DNA of 64,000 nucleotides from Aurelia coerulea (Eukaryota; Cnidaria; Scyphozoa; Semaeostomeae; Ulmaridae). Below, one piece after another: positions 12,290 through 24,573 of the stretch. Below the pieces are notes generated by a model. The model saw only the letters and a program-made list of their open reading frames with translations, was not told the DNA's origin and made no database searches. Each line of letters opens with the position of its first letter. Within the stretch, counting starts at the first letter, position 1. A program made the position numbers and the translations under genes. Location: positions 6,353,501 through 6,417,500 of the forward strand of contig CM076949.1 in the NCBI GenBank assembly GCA_039566865.1, written 5' to 3'.

Positions 12290-12699
12290 TCAATTCAAAA
12301 ACAAGCCGAAAAACTTACCAATTTAGCAGTGCGGCCGAGTCTCTGCAAAACACTTTCGGTAAAACTATAAGAATCTCCTTGCGCATTCTCTCGGCGTATT
12401 TGACTTAGCGGTTCTTAATAGCGTCTTCTCAATGAACAAAAAAACTGTTGTGCAGATGTGTCTGTCTTTCAATGGGAAGGAACTCGAAAAAGAGACCTGC
12501 TACAACACTATATTCTGCTTTATTCTTGAACAAACAAGTACAATTTTCGTCTACAGATTGCGAGCGATCAAAGTATTTGTCGACCATCGAGCAACCTGCT
12601 GTTGTTGTTCCCGACATTAACAATGTCAAAAGCAGCCCACTTGCCTGCAGCATGCCCACTTAACAGCCAAAGACATATATCTGAGATCTAATCAATGAA

Positions 12700-13516
12700 C
12701 TGAGTTTTTTATCTTTGACAGGAAATCGTGGGTGGCTAAGACTGCATATTTCACCCCCCGTCAGAGTCGAGAGGAACTACTATACCAGTGTATATCTGCA
12801 GGAGGTATCAAATAAATTTCGCGTTCGTGCTTATGACAAAAACCTATGGGGGCTATAGCTTATCTTTTATATCTCAGCCCCGTCAGAGGATGTATGGTAT
12901 AAATCAAGCTTTCGTGTATATTACAGACACCCTTAGGGGCGGGGGGCTACGCTTACCACTTACGCTACGCTTACCATTCCCGTTAGACCTGAAAAAGTCC
13001 TGCAAAAGTGCGATTCCACAGGAGGTATAGTATAAATCACGCTTTCGCGAACATTACACAGAAACTCTTGGGAGGCTACGCTTACCACTTTATAGTTCAT
13101 CCCCCGGTCAGAGCTGAAAATCTACTGCAAAAGTGTAATCCCCCATAATTCTGCAGGAGGTATCAAATAAATCATGCCTTCATGTTTATTACAGAAACTC
13201 GAGGGTGGTTAAGATTAACAACTTTATATCTAACCCCCGTTAGACAAGCATCATTAATGTGCGCGAGCGGACAAATACCAGTACACCTTAGTTGCCGGGA
13301 CCTTTATTGTACTTAGAGAGCTCCTGTCAGATAGGCATCATTAATGTGTGCGAGCGGACAAACTCCACTTGTAGGAATGAAATACCATTACACATTAGTT
13401 CCTAGGACAACGTCAGAGTGCTTTGACTGCATGCATGTTTTTCCCAGCCACTTGATCGCAGGCACAGAATATCTTTAATCAGGCCTGCCGTCAGAGTTGT
13501 GGAAATCTATTGCAAA
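12700..13516. repeat. Degenerate tandem array, period about 130 bp
   Basis: About five units share CTGCAGGAGGTATCAAATAA, then a CTTTCGTG-containing stretch, TTACAGAAACTC, GGCTACGCTTACCACTT, CCCCCGTCAGAGC and CTGCAAAAGTGCGATTCC. The GGAGGTAT runs look like Shine-Dalgarno sites but are repeat text. A sub-repeat with CATCATTAATGTGYGCGAGCGGACAAA occurs twice near 13250 and 13334. The array resumes at 15394-15560 after an inserted element. Confidence 0.75.
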
Positions 13517-15393
13517 ATACAACGAGATCAGGGTTTTCCAAATCAGGCCTAAATTGTCACAATCCGGCCAGATGTTTACTTATAGTCTGACAACAGCAGT
13601 ATAACTTTGTTTGGTGAAAGTAGCAGGGAACCCAGAATACAATTTATAGTATCTAGGCAAGAACTTGGTATGGCAAAAATATGTCCCCCCTGCAATATAA
13701 ATCTGTTAGTTTCTATCTTATCCGACGATTTTAAGTGACAAACGTCAGATGAAAATATTCAGCATTTGGTTCTGTAATTCAAAGCTTCTATCCACTTCTG
13801 TATGCCAAGATATGTCAATAAAGGTCTTCCAAAAACTTCGACCTGGAGCTTAAGTTACCTTTTTGGACCTAAGAAACTTAACTGATTAATGTGAACAAAT
13901 ATGAAACATGCTGCAAAATAGAAATGGCTGTGAAACCACATCTCAGCTTTTCGTCTGACATCCTTCAGATGATGTAGCAACAGATAACAGCTTAAATATA
14001 TTGGTTTCATGCCCCTGAGTAGCTTCCTTCTAATATCTAAGTTTTATTCAAGCATTTATCATGTGTTTTCGTCCCTAAGTTGGCTCTGGACGATACATTT
14101 TCCCAAAGCAATGATTTTGGATGACAATTCACATTTTCAAACGACGATAAAGAGGGAGGTATATTCTTTAGCATGCAATGGATGGTTGAAGACAAGCACA
14201 TACCATTACTTACCCTGGGTAACAAGGACAGACTTTGTAAGACAATAGCATGAGTTGGCTTTTGATTGACACCGCAATTCAAAGCGATTAGCGATCGCAG
14301 ACAAAGGAAATTCTCTCAACCAGTAATTCAAAACAAGCAAAGCCGCAAAAGTTTCTCTGAAACCCAGGTAGCTAGCTCACTCGTTATGCATTCCAGAAAT
14401 TGTTTTTAAGAGCAAACATGAGCGTATATCAAAAGAAGAAGGATATTTCTAAACATCTACCTCGGGCATTTTATTTCTTTGGTTCAGAAGCTGAGCAGTA
14501 AGTGTTTTAAGTACACCCAAAAAAATAAGAGGATTGAATCGCCTCCCAATCGGCTTCTGAACCAAAGAAATAAAATGCCCGAGGCAGATGTGTAGATGTA
14601 TCCTTCTTCTTTCGATATATGCTCCTGTTTGCTCTTAAGAACAATTTCTGGAATGCAAAACGAGCGCGCAAGCTACTTGGGTTTTAGAAAAACTTATACT
14701 GCTTTGTTTGTTTTGAATTTATGGTTGAGAGAAATTCCTTTGTCTGTAGTCGCTAATCGCTTTGAATTGCGGTATCAATCAAAAACAACTCGTGCTATTG
14801 TCTTACCAAATCTGTCTTTGTTCGTGCAGTGCATTTGATATGGATGGTTGAAGAGAAGCACACAGCATTACTTACCCTGGGTACAAGAGTCTCAAAAATA
14901 TAAGGAAAGGAAAATTTGGGAAATTTTTCTTTTCATTGTTTCATATTTTGTTGGCTCTTGTACCCAGGGTAAGCATTAGTTTACAAACCAGAATAGATAG
15001 GAAGGGTAGAATCTTAATGAAAATGCATTTTAGAAGAAAACTCCAATTTTCTTCCACTAACAATATTATCGTTTGAAAATTTGAATTGCCATTTGAAACA
15101 ATTGATTTGGGAAATTATATCGTACGGAGCCAACTTAGTAGCCAAAGTAGGACAAACGTGTGAACAGCAACCTAAAGTTTAGTAATAGATAAATCATTAG
15201 GACAACATGGTGTTGATTCTGCGCGGATCCATATGTTTCTAGGTCTATTATAGGTCTTTCTTGATGTTCACTTGGAATAAACAAGTCCGGCTAAAATCCG
15301 CCAAATCTATCTAAATCAAGCCGGAACCGGATTTCCAGAAAAACTGTCAAATCTAGGCAAATTATCCGGCTAGCCGGATATCCGGTACATCCC
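13517..15393 (-). mobile_element. hAT-like element, inverted relative of the 27.0-kb copy
   Basis: The right end reads CCGGCTAGCCGGATATCCGG then TACATCCCTA, the mirror of the 27043 terminus. Internal blocks match the mirror of 27043-28159 (for example TATGCCAAGATATGTC against GATATCTTGGCATA). The left terminus has decayed. A foldback at 14221-14822 is nested inside. The element interrupts the 130-bp tandem array. Confidence 0.7.
14221..14822. mobile_element. Foldback, AACAAGGAC family (copy 3)
   Basis: Termini AACAAGGAC and GTCTTTGTT with long arms. Instead of a 9-bp duplication, the flanks carry a roughly 40-60 bp direct repeat (GATGGTTGAAGACAAGCACA ... ACTTACCCTGGGT at both sides, about 14181 and 14841), so the insertion lies in, or created, a local tandem duplication. 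An inverted copy of ACCCAGGGTAAG follows at 14962. Confidence 0.85.
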
Positions 15394-16323
15394 TAAAGCG
15401 CAATTCCCCGTAATACCGCAAAAGGTATCGAATAAATCGTGAAGTAGTGAGTCTACCGCGCGGTCGTATGCATGACCAACAGTCGTGACGGCCGAGAGTT
15501 ACATAACAATAAACTCCCATTTTTTCTTCGAAAAAATGCTGCAAAATATATCTCAGCAGGAGATATTATCATCAATTCACACCACAACCAATGCTGCTAG
15601 CGGCATCCGTAAATAGTGCTACATGACCCCCGTGAAGTTTGCGTATACCCTTTTAAAAGTAGCATGAAACAAAACAAACCAGGGTTATCATCATCTGTCC
15701 TTTACCCATCTACTGACAAAACACACCTGCAGCCACTTTTCACTGTCCGGAAGGAAGAAGGCTAAATGAGTGGAGGGTTTAGTAATAAATATGCAAATTT
15801 GAAAACAAGATTTGTATAAATTCACTGCAGCTGGGAATTGGAAGTAAATTCCCTGATAAAACAATCGTTAATATTTTGTATTCATATTCTGATGAATTTT
15901 TCAAGGCAGTTTGACAAAGTTTGAATTGAATTAAATGGAAAGCAATTAAGGAATTTTAAGAAATGTTTAAAAACATCTAAAGTCATAGTATCGTCTGAGA
16001 CAGAAAGTATTCCGAAACATGTGACCGTGTTTTTCCACCTCCACCCATATCAACAAAAGCTTCCGAGTGAGTCAGAGTTCTCCCTCGTTATCAAATTTCA
16101 AATTAAAACTAAAGGAAGGTTTATAACAACCAATTTCACGAGTTCTTTTATGTAGCAATGTTATTATCTTATCTTTTGATAGGATTTTTTCAATAGGTTT
16201 TCTTTTGTTGTTAATTAACAGTGTATTAAGTAGTATTCGATGTTTTTCCTTTCTATTTTAGCAGGGCACATTGTAAAACAGTTTTTGTTAACTGAATGTT
16301 TTCACCCTGTAGAAAGAATTCAA

Positions 16324-16324
<1 letters not shown>
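15394..16324. other. Remnant of 130-bp array, then plain intergenic DNA
   Basis: 15394-15560 continues the tandem array (GCGCAATTCCCCGTAAT, AAAGGTATCGAATAAATCGTG, GTCGTGACGGCCGAGAG). From about 15561 to 16324 I see nothing. Confidence 0.45.
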
Positions 16325-16385
<61 letters not shown>

Positions 16386-16455
16386 ACAAAACCACCATAA
16401 TAACAGAAAATAAATATAATAATAATGATAATAATAATGATAATAATAATAATAA
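16325..16455. repeat. (AAT)n microsatellite
   Basis: Uninterrupted AAT repeats to 16382, then a degenerate AAT/GATAAT stretch to 16455. Any open frame through it (such as a poly-isoleucine run on the minus strand) is an artefact. Confidence 0.95.
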
Positions 16456-16904
16456 CAGAAAAACTAACGCCGTTTGAAAGGTTACTGTTCTCTTAAAGAG
16501 CCATTGTCGAGGATGGTGACAGGTAAAACTACCACAGTACCACAGTGGCCCAGTACCTGGTACCAAAATGTCCAGTACCATTAAGGTTAGTACCAGGGAC
16601 CATCGGAGCATTGATCAGGAGATTTTTCAGAATACAAATTTCAATGAAAATTGTTTTCAAATTACGCATGGATGTAGCCATCTGTCTCAGGCTACCTCAG
16701 AAATTTTTTTTAAGTGAATTACTCTGCGAGTACAAATCCGATGTGACCATGCAACGTTGCAAAATCTAAGTTGAGATCTCATCTATACCATAAACTGAAA
16801 ATAAATTCTTTTGAAACAAAGGCTCCTTCGCAGGAACTGCTCAAATGCTTATATTTTTGGGACACCCGGTACATATTCGTTTTACTCGTCCAGTAACAAA
16901 TCAA

Positions 16905-17023
16905 AGTCGGACTCAAATTAGATGCCATGTGAGATTTGCGACAACGCAAAATCAGTCATGCAAAACACTTCAAATGTTTTCCTTCGCGGGCACTTTCACG
17001 TGACATCTAGTTTGAGACAGCCT
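16905..17023. mobile_element. Short MITE, AGTCTGTCTCAAATT family
   Basis: TIRs AGTCGGACTCAAATTAGATG and CATCTAGTTTGAGACAGCCT, inner GAGATTTGCGACAACGCAAAA. It follows a CCGGGTGTCCC-type terminus at 16858-16872. Confidence 0.8.
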
Positions 17024-17233
17024 TAATATGTGATATAAAAGTTACTTCAGAAAATTTGCCATACTGGTCATACCGTCCTCAGTTCGTGCAAATTTTGCTT
17101 GTAGGAGGAATGTCTTTGAAATGTTGATAAATTGTTATTCAGCTTCAGTACAATGATGATATAATGCCATCCTATCGGGAGGAAAGTAGATAATGAGTAT
17201 GTATTTCATCATAGTCATAAGATGTCATCCATC

Positions 17234-17738
17234 TAAAGGCCAGTTTCCAGTCAGTGGAATTTTCCGAGCGGACGCAAATTCTTTTGTTTACAAGAGAAAA
17301 TGTCTCTCTGTAATTGAATAGAAATTCAGGGTTGAATGACTTTTCATTGTGTAAAATTCCGCCCGCGCGGAAAATTTCACTGACTGGAAACTGGCCTTAA
17401 AGGCTGATTTCCAGTCGGTGAAATTTTCCGAGCGGGCGGAATTTCTATTGTATTCGAGAGAAAATGTCGCTCTGGCATTGAATAGAAAGTTACGGCTGAG
17501 CGACCTTTTATTGTCTAAAACTCCGCCCGCTCGGAGAATTCCACTGACTGGAAATTAGTCTTAACACTGGGTTAAGGCTGATTTCCAGTCAATGGAATTT
17601 TCCGAGCGGGCGGAATTTCTATTGTATTCGAGAGAAAATATCGCTCTGACATTGAATAGAAAGTTACGGTTGAGCGACCTTTTATTGTCTAAAATTCCGC
17701 CCGCTCGGAAAATTTCACTGACTGGAAATTAGCCTTAA
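17234..17738. mobile_element. Three consecutive 165-bp hairpins bounded by TTAA
   Basis: Units 17234-17400, 17397-17564 and 17572-17738 are each full palindromes with arms AAGGCTGATTTCCAGTCAGT and TTCCGAGCGGGCGGAATTT. Each unit is bounded by TTAA (17397-17400, 17561-17564, 17572-17575, 17735-17738; CTAA at the far left). Units 1 and 2 share one TTAA, and units 2 and 3 are 7 bp apart. TTAA preference suggests a piggyBac- or Kolobok-type MITE. Confidence 0.85.
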
Positions 17739-18931
17739 GCAACAAAAAAACGCACGACTTTTGAAACAATTTTGCTCCCTAAATATCAAGGCTGGTGAAG
17801 ATTGTCTTGTTTCACAGCCAGTATGTCAAACTAGGGTTAGAAATTCACCCGGCTTTAATCGGTCATCCTTCTCGTCGCTATAGCAGATTTTCCCAACAAA
17901 GCCCCTTTCAAAACCTGCAGAAACGAGTGAAAACGACGAGCAAATTTCCGAGGCTTTCATTCTTAGCAATGATGACATTTACATGTATTCTTATAGTCCT
18001 TATATACTGTATTTTGTCCTCCTGGAAGAATGAAATCCCTCTGAACAAGTTCTTCATATCAGGGGGAAGACTTCTTCATCCTCCCAAGAGGATAGCAGGG
18101 GCTAAAGCGTGTTTAAGTCATTGCGGTAAGATAGAAATATTTAGGAAACTTGCCGGTGATCTTAGCACGTTTTCTTAAGTTTTCTCGAAGGAACTTCCTT
18201 GAGAAAGTTCCCTGTAAAATCTGAAGGGAGTGACCGACATCAGCCAGAAAAATTTTAAAAATAATTGAACATGTTGGCTTGTCAGAAATTGCTAAATATT
18301 ATTGCTTATATTCATAGGGAGCACTAAACTTTCAAAGGCGTGCATTTTTCTGACAAACGTATCAAATCTAATTTAAAAAACAACAGCCCTACCTGAGACT
18401 TGCAGTGACAAAAACAGGCCCCTAACCACCTACTTAACTGAAGTCCGTGCAGATTTTCTTACAACATATCCCATAAAATGAACCGACCCTGTTAAAATGA
18501 AGTTAAGTGAACAGATGGGATAACATAGAATATCGTAGCTGGTCACGGAATACAATACAAATTAGTTGCATGCTGGATAATACATTGAAGGACTTTTCAT
18601 GATTACATTTCTTGATCTATTTTGGCCTCAAGAGAGTCAAAACAATCATAAAGTCTTTAGATAATTTGATCCCTGTAGGATTGATGTTCAAAACAACATT
18701 GCTGTTGATCAGAAATTTGAGTTGCTTCGTCAAGTAACGTGTTTATCTTTTCACATACACACGAGAGTTATAAAATATTTCCAATGTTTGCCGACAGCCA
18801 CTGGGTTGATCAAACATTTCTTTACAACGAGGGCAGGACAGGCATCAAACCTTAAAAAAATTAGTTTATGAATGGTTATTACATCAGCCCATTTGTCTAA
18901 TCGCTTGAAAGGAACTTTAGGTACTTTGCTA
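17739..18931. other. Intergenic; one unrecognised open frame
   Basis: A 127-codon plus-strand frame (17795-18178) contains one hydrophobic segment, MMTFTCILIVLIYCILSSW, but begins at a non-ATG codon and resembles nothing I know. A small hairpin (CGAAGGAACTTCCTTGAGAA) lies at about 18186. Confidence 0.3.
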
Positions 18932-19513
18932 AACACGGACAGATTTTGTATTACGATAGCATCAGTTGCTTTTGATTGGAACCTCAATTCAAAGCCATTA
19001 GCGATTGTAGACAAAGGAAATTCTCTCAACCAAGGCCGCAAAAGCTGCCCTGAAAGCAGTAGCCTAGGGCAAACTCTCGCCTTGTGCATGCGAGAGATGG
19101 TTTTTAAGAGAAGTTATGTGCTTATAACGAAAGAAGACAGGCAAATCTAAAGTTCTGCCTGATGGATTTTGTTTATTTGATTCACAAGCCAAGCAGAAGG
19201 CATTGTAACTCTCGCATATCTAGGACTTAAATGAAACAATTACCACAAACCTCCTGAATCATATAAACAAAATCCGCCAAGTAAATCTTTGGATTTACCC
19301 TTCTTTTTCATTTTAAGCACATTCTCTTAAAAGCCAAATTTCGCGAGCACAAGGTGAGAGTTTGCCCCATTGGTTTCCGGGCAACTTTTCCGGCCTTGTT
19401 TGTTTTGAATTACTGGTTGAGAAATTTCCTTTGTCTACAATCGCTAATCGCTTTGAATTGAGGTGTCAATCAAAAGCAACTAATGCTATTGTATTACAAA
19501 ATCTGCCCTTGTT
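18932..19513. mobile_element. Foldback, AACAAGGGC family (copy 4)
   Basis: Flanks ACTTTGCTA (18923-18931) and ACTTTGCAA (19514-19522) are a 9-bp duplication with one mismatch. Termini are AACACGGAC and GCCCTTGTT. Central mirror motif: GGATTTTGTTTATTTGATTC. Confidence 0.9.
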
Positions 19514-20694
19514 ACTTTGCAATCATTGTTCATTGGAGATGTTTGATGGCGGAGGAAAATTTATCTATTTCTGCAGAGGAGGTATCGAAGTAGTTAAAAG
19601 AGAATTGTTTCTTTCTTTCGATGTCTTACGCTAGTTCCTCCGTAGTAGTAAATAATCTTTTCCTCCGCAAAATAACCAAGCTGCGGCAATCAAGGATGAC
19701 TGCGGCGTCTAACTAGACTTACTACATGAATCTGTGTTTTCGCTCCATTCCTCCCAACAACTTAATGGAGCGAAACTTAAACGAATATCATCAGTCTAGC
19801 GTCTAACCATCCATGGTAAGGATTCAGCGAATTCGAATGTATTTCATTTGCTTCATGACCAGCAGAAGGTCAGCCATATGAAGATATCTTTCTAGAAATT
19901 AATCATGAATCTATTTTTAAATCGTTTGAATTCTTGCGTTATCAGATTTAGTATTTGGAATAATCAGAATCTTACATTCTTAATTCCATGAAAGCTCTTG
20001 CGAATTTAAAATTTGGTGTGCGGTTTTGATCTCCGCGATCAAAAATTCACCAATAAATCTACATTTCTTTGAAAATAGCAAACGCGTACTGGGCTTCGGA
20101 TGAGTGCAGAAGAAAACTACAGGTAGGCTTTGCAGGAAAGAGGAAGATTTTGCAAATGCTGGTAGAAAGGTGCAGCAATTGAAACACCAAAATCCTATCC
20201 GCTGTTATTTCGTTAAAAATTGATGCTGGTTGGAAAAAATTTAGCATAGGAAAATTCTAATGATATGAAGGTTTGTGAAGGATTCGACTCAGATTAACCA
20301 ACTGCAAAAAGTCAAAAGCATGCCGCTTTTGTTGCAACTAACTGCAGCAGCTTTGAAACCTCAAGAAGATCGCTGATAGTATTTAGTATTCAGTCCGTCC
20401 ATGAACGATAGGACACCAAGTGTGTATCAGAGCGAAATTTTACCAGTAGCGAGCCTCCTTAACCACTTGTTTTGTGTGTGTTTTTGAACTTCTTTCTACT
20501 TGGTAGTGAGCCACCTTATTGCTGTTTCATGATTCTGAAATTTTCGGTAGTGAGCCATCTCCAATTTCTACCATATCCAACATTATTATAAAGTTACTAA
20601 GTAATAATAATGATTTTATCAGCTTCACATAAATTTCTTACATGAAACCAAAACGTTCTGTAATTCTGATAAATCAAGCACCCATGCCAACATC
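19514..20694. other. Intergenic with a partial MITE
   Basis: 20400-20565 is a one-sided relative of the 4017 MITE (CATGAACGATAGGACACCAA, then GTAGCGAGCC and TTGGTAGTGAGCCACC). The rest shows nothing recognisable. Confidence 0.5.
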
Positions 20695-21737
20695 AGGGTG
20701 TCGGCGGTGGTAATCGGACGCTTAAAGGCAAACCAATTTTTTTCGTAAGAACAATTTACCAAAGACAAAAACCAAAATTACCATGTGAATGGACAGGTAT
20801 TTGGACATATTTTCCCAAAGTGTTTTGGGGTTTTTGACTTTGCTTGCTTTCCTTTGCCAACGATGCGTTTGAGACTTTGGCGGTGGTTTGCGGACAGTGG
20901 CAGTGGTTTTCGGACAGTGGGTTCACAATGCAGAAAGTGCAATGAAATATACTTTGTGTGTATACTTGGCAGGTATTCCGTCTATAGACTCTTCTGCTTC
21001 ATTTTGTTTGTCTCGTTTTCCTATTCTCGAATGCGAAAACGATTGTTCGACTATCGGTTCTCGTAACGACGTTCTGTTAGGTGCTCTCAGTACATACAGC
21101 CCAATCTATCAACTAGAAGATGCATGAGAAAAATGCTGTTTTTGATCTCATGTGCAACTTTCAATTGATCAATGCAAAGGACTTTATGAAAGAAATATGA
21201 AAATCCCAATCGCATTTCAGATCTGAAATGTATTCATTGTCCAAAACAACTGATATATTCGGTGTCCGAAAACCACCGCCATGAACTTTTAAGACTATTC
21301 GATATAGCATCCGCGGTCCTCCCTTAAGCGAAACTGTTTTAAAGGCACTGAGTCCGCATAAATAGCGTGCTCATGACCAATATCAACTTCTTTTCAATCA
21401 TGAAACAAAAGTTGGGATTCCATTGCTGTTGAAATTAAACCAAAGAAGTTCCTGAGGACAATGCAATGATTAAGAAGCCTTTGGTCTCCACTGCTAATGA
21501 CTTTAGCACTATTGTGCGAAAACAAAGGGCCGTCAGCAGTTTGTCAGCAAAATTCAGAATAGCGTTAACGCTCAGCTATCTATATGAACCCAATGCCTTA
21601 AAGTCTTTGGCACATTCCTGCGTGCTATTCACATGCTTTAAGCATCCAATTTCTTTGATTGTTTAAGTATTTTGCTTCGTTTGGCAACGGAATCAGAGTT
21701 TCGAATCCCGCCGTCCGATTACCACCGCCGACACCCT
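20695..21737. mobile_element. 1.04-kb element with AGGGTGTCGGCGGTGGTAAT termini
   Basis: TIRs AGGGTGTCGGCGGTGGTAAT followed by CGGAC, mirrored at 21713-21737. Subterminal repeats GGCGGTGGTTTGCGGACAGT and TGTCCGAAAACCACCGCC lie inside. I find no clear target duplication and no transposase frame. A one-ended relative is at 55768-55805, in a TMEM116-like intron. Confidence 0.75.
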
Positions 21738-22635
21738 ACCGAGTGATTAAAGGGAATGTAAGCATATAAAAGTGGCTCAAGCCACATGGGATCAAACTCT
21801 AGCCAATCACATATCGGTATTTTCTGTTGTCTTTGGTAAGCTACCCAAATATGGTGGGGCACGTGCCACGGCCTATTATTTATGGACGCCTAGTTTTATC
21901 AAAGGCTGATATATGCATAGACTCCCTTTAAGATAAAATTTGCGACGTTTGAAAAATCGGCATAATTTAGTTTTGCTGTTAACCCAACACCAAAAGCGCT
22001 CTGTTCACTAATTAAATCTGTTAAATTTAATTCAAATTACCAAAAACAGGAATTAGGTGATCAACAGTAAAGTGTTTATGTAGACTGATTATATGTTCGT
22101 AGGTTATCGCTATTGATAGGCTGATGGACGCTATAACTACGACTCATGGACTTACGCTTCCAGAAACGGACATGGCCTAAATCACCTGCTAGTTTTTCTT
22201 GAAACCACCGACCCTAAATCGCCGCAAAAAGTGGTTTTCCTGAAGTACTACACTGCAAAACAAGCTATCAGTACTTAGATGAATGTTTCTTCAAGCTATT
22301 AAAGCAAAAAAATCCTACCCATAAGTGATATTTTGGTTGTTTGGGGACGCAAAAGATCTCGTAAATTCGTTCGCTACTTTGAGATTTTGATCGTTGCAGC
22401 AGTTCAGTCGAACGCGTTGTTCGAATGCTTTTGTTTCCTTTGGCGGGAAGTTTGAATTGAAGAAGAATCAGCCAATCCCATCAAGTTATTTCAAGTCTTG
22501 CATCCTGATTGGTCCAGGAACAAATTTGTTCCTGGCGAGAATTTTTTTGCCGTTTTGAGAAGAGTTAGTCCATAAGGCCCTCAACTGGAGCGACAACAGC
22601 AACATTAATTCACTTCAATTAGATGAGCGTAAGTT
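21738..22635. other. Intergenic, no recognised gene
   Basis: GACTGATTATATGTTCGTAG and CTATTGATAGGCTGATGG at 22083-22125 recur at 41723-41765, marking fragments of a dispersed repeat. Nothing else supported. Confidence 0.4.
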
Positions 22636-23873
22636 GAGGGTCCTTATGTAAAGGGGCTGTGCTGCGGGACAACGCGCGTGGCAAAAATTTTGAAGACGTG
22701 AAAGTTGTTTGGGTGAAACACCAACTTATCAATGGAAGATTTGTATTGTGAAATAGTGCTTCGAAATATCCGCTCGCATCGACCACAGAATGGAGTTTTT
22801 TGGTGCATTTCTTGGTGCAAATATTACAGAAAGGATTTATCAATATATTTACTATACTATTTTGGATGAAGTCGGATGGAATTACCAGAGAAAATGATAA
22901 TGATTTGGACGACTGCGGCAGCCATTGGACAGAAACTTTACCATAAGGTTTGGCAAAATCTCGCCACGGAATCTGCCTCAGAGACAGGATTTTATTAGCA
23001 GTGGTATTCTTCTAGATTGGCAGAACTGTTTCGAAATGATTCTGAGTTATCTCCTTTCCGTATTTCATTGGAATTCATCCGGAGAGAGGTATGCTTTTGA
23101 ACAATTTTCGGCCATATTTGGTAACAACTTTAGGCCATATAGTATAGACTATGTGTTGACTGTTATGGTTGTTGGGCCTACAGCGGGGTGGTTTTGCTTT
23201 GAGATGTTACGACATAGAATACTCTACGAAAAGCATTAGATTGCCAGTTCAACTCAACACATATTTGTCCTAACTGGAATTATTTGCAAAGCCAGCTTTC
23301 AAAACATCAAACATCCCAGCAAAATACCCCAAAGCAAAACTACTTTTTGGGCCTAACATAAACACTGCACTTACAAACCATTCCACCCCCACATATAAAA
23401 CTATGCAATGTTATTATGCCTGTTCTGTTGTGATGAATTTGCTTGCCAGCCTTCTTTATTTTGTATCAAAACCTGGTTTAATTTTCCTGCTTTCAGTCCA
23501 GTCTGCATTCTTTGTAGTGCACGGGGAAGATCTTCCCCGTGCCACTTTGACTGCTTCTAGCCGCACCCGCACCTTAACTCTGTAAAATGGGCCACCATTG
23601 GCAGTTTGTTTAGAAGAAGCTTCCCCGCTTCAATATCAAAGAATGCAATCTGGCTGTCAGTCAGTGCTATGTGTGGTGAGCTCTCAGTCTCGGTTCTTTC
23701 CCGAAAACTATAATAAAGTTTCCTTTTTACAAATCATGTGTATTCAATAACACTTTCTGCCCTTCCTTCCTCTATTTTCATAAAAGTAACACACAATGAT
23801 CGTTCTTGTCTCAAAATAGTCTAGGCTTTATCAACAACTGAGCTCTTAAGACTATTACACCTTTTTTCTGTAG

Positions 23874-24482
23874 ATTTAACTTGAAGAAACCAAGAAGTGC
23901 TGCCAGTAGAGGAGGCAATAGAGAGGAAGACAAAGGTATGTTTTATGATCTGCTTGTGGATAAAAATGTTAATTACAGTACAGGAAAATACACCTTTTGA
24001 AATTTTCTGGACTTATAATGGTACTCTTGAAAGGAAACTAAATTTTTGATATTTCACTATACACCATACTTCTTGTGTGCTGCTTAATTAAACCTTCCCC
24101 TCTCCCTCAGGGGAAGACTTGCCAATCAATCTGTTGTGAGAAATGTTCTGAAAATGTTTCTTCCAAACCCCTACCTCCCAACCAAGAAATTTTCATGCCC
24201 AATCATTAACACCTCAAACAGTTTTTTGCACATTTGAATTCTGTCTCAATTGATATAAAAACGGAAAACCGACCCTTGCGTTATCAGAGTATGAATGAGA
24301 ATTGATAAAGGAAAAGTTATACCCCATTTACACTTGCAATTTAATATGGTTTATACAAAGTTGGTGTATCTCTGTCAGGTCTCCTTTTTTTTACTTTTTG
24401 ATCGCTTACTTTTTGAATTATTTACTTTGTAGGGCAGCAAGATGTGTCAGCACCAACAAAGAGCAAAAACATTTACCAATAA
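23874..24482 (+). CDS. Two candidate C-terminal exons, unknown protein
   Basis: Exon candidate 23874-23935 follows TTTTTTCTGTAG and ends at AAAG|GTATG. The next candidate starts at 24433 after TTTACTTTGTAG and reaches TAA at 24480-24482. The join is in frame and gives NLKKPRSAASRGG, NREEDKGQQDVS and APTKSKNIYQ-stop. The sequence is polar and low in complexity, with no domain I recognise. No convincing upstream exon was found; a 104-codon open frame at 22925-23239 is possible but unproven. Since both lie within the 22.6-26.1 kb inverted-end segment, they may belong to a transposon rather than to a host gene. Confidence 0.3.
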
Positions 24483-24573
24483 GGCCATACATGGGGTGGC
24501 TGCAATGCTGAAAAAGCAAATGAAGAAACAACAAAACTTGTTGATGTTGAGAACATTTCTGAATGTTTGATAT

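Noticed and set aside
12780..13180. GGAGGTAT motifs as ribosome binding sites
   Set aside because: They are text of a tandem repeat in an intron-bearing eukaryotic genome.
16288..16611. 107-codon frame with poly-isoleucine
   Set aside because: Translation of an (AAT)n microsatellite.
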